A stretch of DNA of 21,024 nucleotides from positions 1 through 21,024 of the forward strand of contig DAHWFG010000027.1 in assembly GCA_027325115.1 (NCBI GenBank), read 5' to 3'. The position numbers and the translations under genes were made by a program. The notes beneath the pieces are model-generated. The model did no database searches, was not told where the DNA came from, and saw nothing but the letters and a program-made list of their open reading frames with translations. Below, in pieces: positions 16,593 through 21,024 of the stretch; the first letter of the stretch is position 1; the number at the start of each line of letters is the position of its first letter. The DNA comes from JAKBCQ01 sp021807585 (lineage in GTDB: Bacteria; Planctomycetota; Planctomycetia; Isosphaerales; Isosphaeraceae).

Positions 16593-17390
16593 ATGACCAA
16601 AATCCTCACCGACAAAACCCGACCCGGCGTCCCCAAACGAGACGACGTCTTTTATCCCGAATCGGACGGCCTACCGATGGGCGAAACCGGAATCCATGTG
16701 GATTGTATCTTGGAACTGCTCGGCTGCCTTCGAACGCTCTTCTTTCCTCGAGGTCGAACCGACGTTCACTGCGCCGCCGATATGTTCCTTTATTATGAAG
16801 AAGGGAATCCCAAGGCGAACAAATCACCCGACGTCATGGTGACGTTCGGAATCGACGGGACCGATCTACGACGCACCTTCAAAACGTGGGTTGAGGGAAC
16901 GGCGCCGCATGTGATTTTTGAGATCACCTCGGACAGCACATGGAAGATCGACGTTTACGAAAAACCGCTCCTGTACGCGTCGTTAGGCGTCGAGGAGTAC
17001 TACATTTTCGATCCCCTCGACGAACGGCTGAAACCTCGTTTTCAGGGCTTTGAACTCGTCGACGGCGGGTATCGGCCGATGCCGATCGAGCCCGACGGAA
17101 GCATCGTGAGCCCTCGACTCGCGGCGCGCATGATTCCCGAGGGATCTCGAATCCGTCTGTTCCCAGTCGAAAGAAGTGAATCCGTCCCTATGTCGACCGA
17201 ATTCCAGCCGAGATTGGAAGAACTCCAATTTAAGTACACACAAGCCGACGCCGAGCGATCACGAGCGATCGAACGAGCCCGGGAGGCGGCCGAACGCGCC
17301 GAGGAGGCGGCCGAACGCGCGAAAGTCCTTGAAGCCGAAGTCGCACGCCTGCGCTCGCTGCTCGAAAAACAAACGGATCCAGACGCTTAA
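16593..17390 (+). CDS. Uma2-family (DUF820) PD-(D/E)XK endonuclease-like protein, copy 1
   Basis: This 265-residue protein has a Uma2 domain (about 20-190), a restriction-endonuclease-like fold greatly expanded in cyanobacteria and planctomycetes with largely unknown biology. Core features are SPDVMV (Asp80), APHVIFEITSDST (Glu110), then YEKPLLYASLGVEEYYIFDP (Lys124 in the position of the displaced catalytic lysine). The C-terminal ~65 residues form a charged Glu/Arg/Ala-rich coiled coil with heptads, including two near-identical 21-nt units (17283-17324). The start codon at 16593 is shared in context with copy 2; the nearest purine box AGGAAG is about 11 nt away, a long spacing. The frame stays open upstream to 16386, overlapping the mazG-like gene on the other strand, and that part is rejected. 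Catalytic activity is plausible from the residues but not proven. Confidence 0.9.
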   Translation: MTKILTDKTRPGVPKRDDVFYPESDGLPMGETGIHVDCILELLGCLRTLFFPRGRTDVHCAADMFLYYEEGNPKANKSPDVMVTFGIDGTDLRRTFKTWVEGTAPHVIFEITSDSTWKIDVYEKPLLYASLGVEEYYIFDPLDERLKPRFQGFELVDGGYRPMPIEPDGSIVSPRLAARMIPEGSRIRLFPVERSESVPMSTEFQPRLEELQFKYTQADAERSRAIERAREAAERAEEAAERAKVLEAEVARLRSLLEKQTDPDA

Positions 17391-17418
17391 GTCGATCTCC
17401 GCACGACCGATCGAACCT

Positions 17419-17446
17419 CGCGTTCGCTTGAATCGCGGCGAACGCG
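17419..17446 (+). other. Inverted repeat downstream of Uma2 copy 1
   Basis: CGCGTTCGC (17419-17427) is the exact reverse complement of GCGAACGCG (17438-17446) with a 10-nt loop, 29 bp after the Uma2 stop. No T-run follows, so it is at best a Rho-independent-like or RNA-stabilising hairpin between the two plus-strand genes. Confidence 0.35.
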
Positions 17447-17525
17447 ACGATACGATCAAATCAATCAACTGTCGTCTAAATCGGTCGGTCCCCCCCTTCT
17501 CCCGTTCTTTCATCGGAGGATCGTC

Positions 17526-20165
17526 ATGAATGCGATTTTAGCGATTTTGATCTTGACGGCGCACGCGGACGGAACCGTCAAACCCGGCGAAACGATTCGG
17601 ATCGAGTGGAAAGTCGTCGACACGACGGGGAATCCTGCAGCGGACGGCGAGATCATTGTATCAGGCGTCAACTTGATTGAACATAATGATACGTTGTTGC
17701 ATAAGGCTATAGCGAACCGTGACGGATCGTTCGCTTTCGATCTCGTCGTTCCTCGAAACGCAATCGATTTCGACCTATGGGCGACGGTCTGGGCTCTTCG
17801 GGACGACGCTTCGATCGCGGGATTCGCGTTCCACTGGAAAAAACCTCCTGAAAAGCCGATCACGATCAAGCTCGGCCCAAAACATTCTGATCGAATTGTC
17901 GTTCACGATTTCTTCGGCAAGCCTGTCGCGGGAGTACGCATCGCTCCGATCACTCTGCACGTCGACGGATTGCCGTCGTGGAATTCAGGACTCCCCGACG
18001 AGCTTGTCGAACGACTCGGGGCGACGACCGACGCCGCGGGGGAGGCATTGATCGAACGAGCCGCCCCGAATTCGATCGCGTCGCTCCAAGCGAAATCAGA
18101 CCGTTTTGGTACTCAGTCCGGCGACGTTCCGCCAAAAGGCAAAGCGTTTAAGCTCGCGCAAGTAGGTCGGGTCCGCGGCCGGTTGAAGGCGGACAACCCG
18201 CAAGCCGTTCAAGGGCGTCTCGTTCGCGTCGAAAGCCGAGGCTCAACGGATCGAAACGACGACTCCAAATCGGGAGCAGCGTTGATTCGAAGTGATCACG
18301 AAGGGAAATTCGAGATACCGGCATTCGTCGCGGGCGAAGTGTCCGTGTACATCGTCAATCGAACCCCCGACGAGGATTACCGCGAGCTTCGAATGAACAA
18401 TCGTGGAATCCTTAATCCTGGCGCGACGCTCGAATTAACGATTCCGCTCGTCGGTCGTCCCAGATCTCGACCCGAAGCTCTCGCGGGTCGAGTTCTCGAT
18501 TCGAAAGGCGATCCCGTTCCAGGAGCGACGGTCTTTTCTCGCGGAGATTCATTCATCACCTTATCCGACATCACCGATCGCGACGGCGCATACCGTTTGG
18601 AGGCCCTTCCGCGAGGCCGAGCGTTCGTATTCGTTCGCAAACCGGGATATCGTTTCGGCGGAGCAGTCGTCACGCAAGATAAAAATATTCTTGATCTTGT
18701 AATAAATCGAAGCGATGAAAAGCCCGATCGACCTCTGAAAAGCCTGCCGACTCCGCTCGACGCCGAGGAACGGAACGGACTCGCCCGCAAAGCACTCAAT
18801 CCGTATCTTGGACATTTGATCAAAGGCGTTATACGACCGGAACTGACCAAATCGTTAAGTATCACCGCTTTGTACGATCCCGAACGCGTCGTCGATCTCG
18901 CCGAGAAGAACGTTTTCAAAGACGAGGGATACAACGACTTCCTACGCAATTTGGCGGCGTGCGGCTATGTGAACGAGAACGTCGACGAAGCGCTCGCGGT
19001 CGTCGAATCGATTCATGAGATCGGTACAAAGATATATTGTTATTTAGAAATATTTGATCGAGTCCCCCCGAGCGACCGCGCCAAGAAGCTGGAAATATTG
19101 GCTCGAGCGCGCTTGCACGCCGATAATCAAAAAGACCCGATGGAACGAACCGTTGCGATCGCACGAATCGCCGACGGACTGTTCGATCTGGGTGAAGACG
19201 CACAGGCGACGAAAATGCTGCGCGATTCGCTCGCCGACGCGCGAAAGCTTCCGATCGACGCGGACGGCGGCACGGCGATCGCCGCGTTCGCGAAATCGTT
19301 CGCGAACGTCGATCCCCCCGCGGCTCTCAATCTGATCAAAGACATCAAAGATAATCGCCTTTATGATCGCTTCCACGGCGAACTCGCGCACGAGATCGCG
19401 GCGCGATTTCCGGCCGACGCCGAACGAGTTCTATCCGATATCAGCGATAACAACTGGCGCGAGCATTATTCGATGCGAGTCGCGTATCGGATGGCGCCGC
19501 GCGACTTCGATCGCGCAAGGAGAATCTCGTCTTTGATAGGAACTTTGACGCTGCGCGCCTACACGCTGGGGGTCATGGCCGAGAATCTTGCGCGATCGAA
19601 TCACGACCTCGCCGTTTCGCTTATTCAAGAAGCTTTTGATACGCTTGAACGACGACTCGATCACGGGCCGCAACCCACGATCTTCCCCGACGAGCCCGAT
19701 GAAGTCGCCGCGGCGCTCCTCTCCTCCGTCGAAAAAATCGATCCGACGCTCGTCGACGAATTTTTTTGGCGGGCGATCTCGTTCCGTACCCTGGGAGAAC
19801 GTATTTTCGAGCGCGATCGTCGTTTTCAATCCGACGCATTCCTGGCGGCGATCCTCGCTCGTTTTAATCCCGCGATCGCTCGTTTATTCATTGAACCGAT
19901 CGAAGTCTCGACGATCGACCTCTCCTCGTACGAAGTTCGAAATCCGTTAATCGCTTTGGCGGCGATCGACCCGAGGCGAGCGATCGATTTGCTCGATCAG
20001 CTTCCCGAGCCCGATCGGATCGATTCTTCTCGCTTCAAAGATCATGCACGAAAGGAAATCGCCTTGATGTTGACGCATCGCGACGACGAATTCTGGAAAT
20101 ATGTGATCTCACATATCGCGAATTTTTGGATCCCCGACGTCGAAAACGGCTTTCAATATCCGTGA
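17526..20165 (+). CDS. Exported protein with carboxypeptidase-regulatory-like domain and helical C-terminus
   Basis: This is an 879-residue protein. A short hydrophobic N-terminus (2-13) suggests export. The ATG at 17526 follows GGAGG with 6 nt spacing, the best ribosome site of the region. Residues 15-115 and 200-310 look like beta-sandwich modules. A clear carboxypeptidase-regulatory-like (transthyretin-type) domain lies at about 318-394, with GRVLDSKGDPVPGATVFSRG, TDRDGAYRLEALPRG and FVRKPGYRF. The second half (about 410-879) is helical, made of repeated alpha-hairpins with recurring D-P and A-L-x-x-I phrases (for example DPERVVDLAEKNVF, IDPRRAIDLLDQLPEPD), like TPR or HEAT-type solenoids. 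No catalytic motif is visible. Similar two-part proteins are common in planctomycete genomes and are thought to act in binding at the cell surface or periplasm. It sits between two Uma2 paralogues. Function unknown. Confidence 0.9.
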   Translation: MNAILAILILTAHADGTVKPGETIRIEWKVVDTTGNPAADGEIIVSGVNLIEHNDTLLHKAIANRDGSFAFDLVVPRNAIDFDLWATVWALRDDASIAGFAFHWKKPPEKPITIKLGPKHSDRIVVHDFFGKPVAGVRIAPITLHVDGLPSWNSGLPDELVERLGATTDAAGEALIERAAPNSIASLQAKSDRFGTQSGDVPPKGKAFKLAQVGRVRGRLKADNPQAVQGRLVRVESRGSTDRNDDSKSGAALIRSDHEGKFEIPAFVAGEVSVYIVNRTPDEDYRELRMNNRGILNPGATLELTIPLVGRPRSRPEALAGRVLDSKGDPVPGATVFSRGDSFITLSDITDRDGAYRLEALPRGRAFVFVRKPGYRFGGAVVTQDKNILDLVINRSDEKPDRPLKSLPTPLDAEERNGLARKALNPYLGHLIKGVIRPELTKSLSITALYDPERVVDLAEKNVFKDEGYNDFLRNLAACGYVNENVDEALAVVESIHEIGTKIYCYLEIFDRVPPSDRAKKLEILARARLHADNQKDPMERTVAIARIADGLFDLGEDAQATKMLRDSLADARKLPIDADGGTAIAAFAKSFANVDPPAALNLIKDIKDNRLYDRFHGELAHEIAARFPADAERVLSDISDNNWREHYSMRVAYRMAPRDFDRARRISSLIGTLTLRAYTLGVMAENLARSNHDLAVSLIQEAFDTLERRLDHGPQPTIFPDEPDEVAAALLSSVEKIDPTLVDEFFWRAISFRTLGERIFERDRRFQSDAFLAAILARFNPAIARLFIEPIEVSTIDLSSYEVRNPLIALAAIDPRRAIDLLDQLPEPDRIDSSRFKDHARKEIALMLTHRDDEFWKYVISHIANFWIPDVENGFQYP

Positions 20166-20199
20166 CATCGCCGAGGTCGCGAACAAGTTCATCTCGTGT

Positions 20200-20205
20200 T
20201 AAAAT
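20200..20205 (+). promoter_or_regulatory. Possible -10 box of Uma2 copy 2
   Basis: TAAAAT lies 54 nt before the start codon of the second Uma2 gene, within GTTAAAATC, matching the GATTATAATC context upstream of copy 1. The -35 position (TCGCGA, 20177-20182) is poor. Support comes mainly from the parallel placement in the two copies. Confidence 0.3.
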
Positions 20206-20259
20206 CAAACAAGCGTGTGTTCTTGCGTCGAGTTCCATTCCCAGGAAGCGAGCCGACCG

Positions 20260-21024
20260 ATGACCAAAATCCTTACCGACAAAACCCGACCCGGCGTCCC
20301 AAAACCCGACGATATCTTTTATCCCGAATCGGACGGCCTGCCGATGGGCGAAACCGGACTCCACGTCCTTGCGATTCTCGAACTGATGACGGCGCTCAAA
20401 ATGCTGTTCATCCTCATGAAACGCGAGGACATCCACGTCGCGGGGGACATGTTCCTCTACTACGAAAAGGGCAATCCCAAAGCCAACAAATCGCCCGACG
20501 TCATGGTGACGTTCGGAATCGACGGAACCGATCCACGAAGAACCTTCAAAACATGGGTTGAGGGAACCGCTCCGCACGTGATTTTTGAGATCACCTCGGA
20601 CAGCACATGGAAGATCGACGTCCATGAAAAACCGATCCTTTACGCCTCGCTCGGAGTGCAAGAGTATTATCTCTTCGATCCCGTCGACGAATGTCTTAAA
20701 CCGCGTTTTCAAGGCTTTGAACTCGTCGACGGAGCGTATCGGCCGATGAGGATCGCGCCCGACGGAAGCATCGTGAGCCCCCGGCTCGAATCGCGGATGA
20801 TTCCCGAGGATTATCGCATTCGCCTGATTCATCTGCGGGATCGTTTCAAAATCCCTTTTATGGGAGAATTGCAACCGACGATCGATGATATGAATCGAAA
20901 ATTCCATCAATCCGAAAAACAAAGATCGCAAGCGAACCGACGAGCCCGCGAGGAAGCCAAACGCGCCGAGGTGGAAGCCAAACGCGCCGAGGTGGAAGCC
21001 AAACGCGCCGAGGTGGAAGCCAAA
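20260..21024 (+). CDS. Uma2-family (DUF820) endonuclease-like protein, copy 2 (3' truncated by window edge)
   Basis: 255 codons are visible and the frame is still open at the edge. The protein is a close paralogue of copy 1: MTKILTDKTRPGVPK is identical, the core PKANKSPDVMVTFGIDGTD and APHVIFEITSDSTWKIDV is nearly unchanged, and the PD, Glu and Lys positions are all retained (Asp80, Glu110, Lys124). It differs sharply in residues 36-63 and after about residue 185. The C-terminus is an Arg/Glu/Ala coiled coil ending in three full copies plus part of a fourth of a 21-nt unit coding for EAKRAEV. The same 5' context with AGGAAG 11 nt from ATG is present. It follows the carboxypeptidase-regulatory gene by 94 bp. 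Activity not shown. Confidence 0.9.
   Translation, partial: MTKILTDKTRPGVPKPDDIFYPESDGLPMGETGLHVLAILELMTALKMLFILMKREDIHVAGDMFLYYEKGNPKANKSPDVMVTFGIDGTDPRRTFKTWVEGTAPHVIFEITSDSTWKIDVHEKPILYASLGVQEYYLFDPVDECLKPRFQGFELVDGAYRPMRIAPDGSIVSPRLESRMIPEDYRIRLIHLRDRFKIPFMGELQPTIDDMNRKFHQSEKQRSQANRRAREEAKRAEVEAKRAEVEAKRAEVEAK
20953..21024 (+). repeat. 21-nt in-frame tandem repeat in Uma2 copy 2
   Basis: Three exact copies (20953-20973, 20974-20994, 20995-21015) and the first nine bases of a fourth run to the window edge. Each encodes the heptad EAKRAEV, so copy-number change adds or removes one coiled-coil heptad without shifting the frame. The true number of copies cannot be seen here. Confidence 0.95.

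Noticed and set aside
20035..20931. 298-codon minus-strand frame opposite Uma2 copy 2
   Set aside because: Antisense shadow of a conserved Uma2 gene; an equivalent shadow lies opposite copy 1, as expected from duplication.
20953..21024. Possible CRISPR-like array
   Set aside because: The 21-nt units are directly adjacent without spacers and are in frame with the Uma2 coding sequence, so it is a coding tandem repeat.

Overview
The window looks like chromosomal DNA of a planctomycete, most likely from the Isosphaeraceae/Gemmatales side. The clues are two long Uma2-family endonuclease paralogues, a DUF4159-type protein end, a secreted-looking protein with a degenerate planctomycete N-terminal motif, large orphan helical proteins, and generous intergenic spacing. 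GC is moderate to high. The short word GATCG, and the palindromes CGATCG and GCGATCGC, are strikingly frequent on both strands. Taxonomy is inferred from gene content only.

Layout. (1) Positions 1-145 hold the 3' end of a plus-strand DUF4159-type gene. (2) Positions 216-10402 hold six minus-strand genes. In transcription order they are a class I/II aminotransferase, a 1096-residue protein with a GTPase-associated GAP1-N2-like N-terminus, a ROK-family sugar kinase, a two-domain SppA peptidase, an RraA/HMG-aldolase-family protein, and a class II DNA photolyase. sppA and the RraA-like gene are 22 bp apart and are probably co-transcribed. (3) Positions 10403-11639 are a 1.2 kb gene-poor region. 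It has an imperfect 44-bp direct repeat, a G/T-rich skewed stretch, and a perfect TATAAT followed about 200 nt later by a hairpin with a short T-run, which could be a small RNA unit. (4) Positions 11640-12602 encode a plus-strand planctomycete-type hypothetical protein. It converges through an 11-bp hairpin on a minus-strand cluster (12638-16423) of a MazG-like pyrophosphohydrolase, a 774-residue membrane-anchored exported protein and an ABC transporter ATPase with no permease nearby. (5) Positions 16593-21024 are plus-strand: Uma2 paralogue 1, an 879-residue exported protein with a carboxypeptidase-regulatory-like domain, and Uma2 paralogue 2, which runs off the window inside a 21-nt tandem repeat.

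Most genes are housekeeping (repair, envelope proteolysis, sugar phosphorylation, transamination, nucleotide sanitation). The less explained parts are the GAP1-like protein without its usual GTPase partner, the mosaic Uma2 pair flanking the carboxypeptidase-regulatory protein, and the structured gene-free region at 10.4-11.6 kb. I see no CRISPR array, rRNA, tRNA, transposase or integrase. I found no complete new multi-gene defence system; the GAP1-like gene and the Uma2 pair are the closest candidates.
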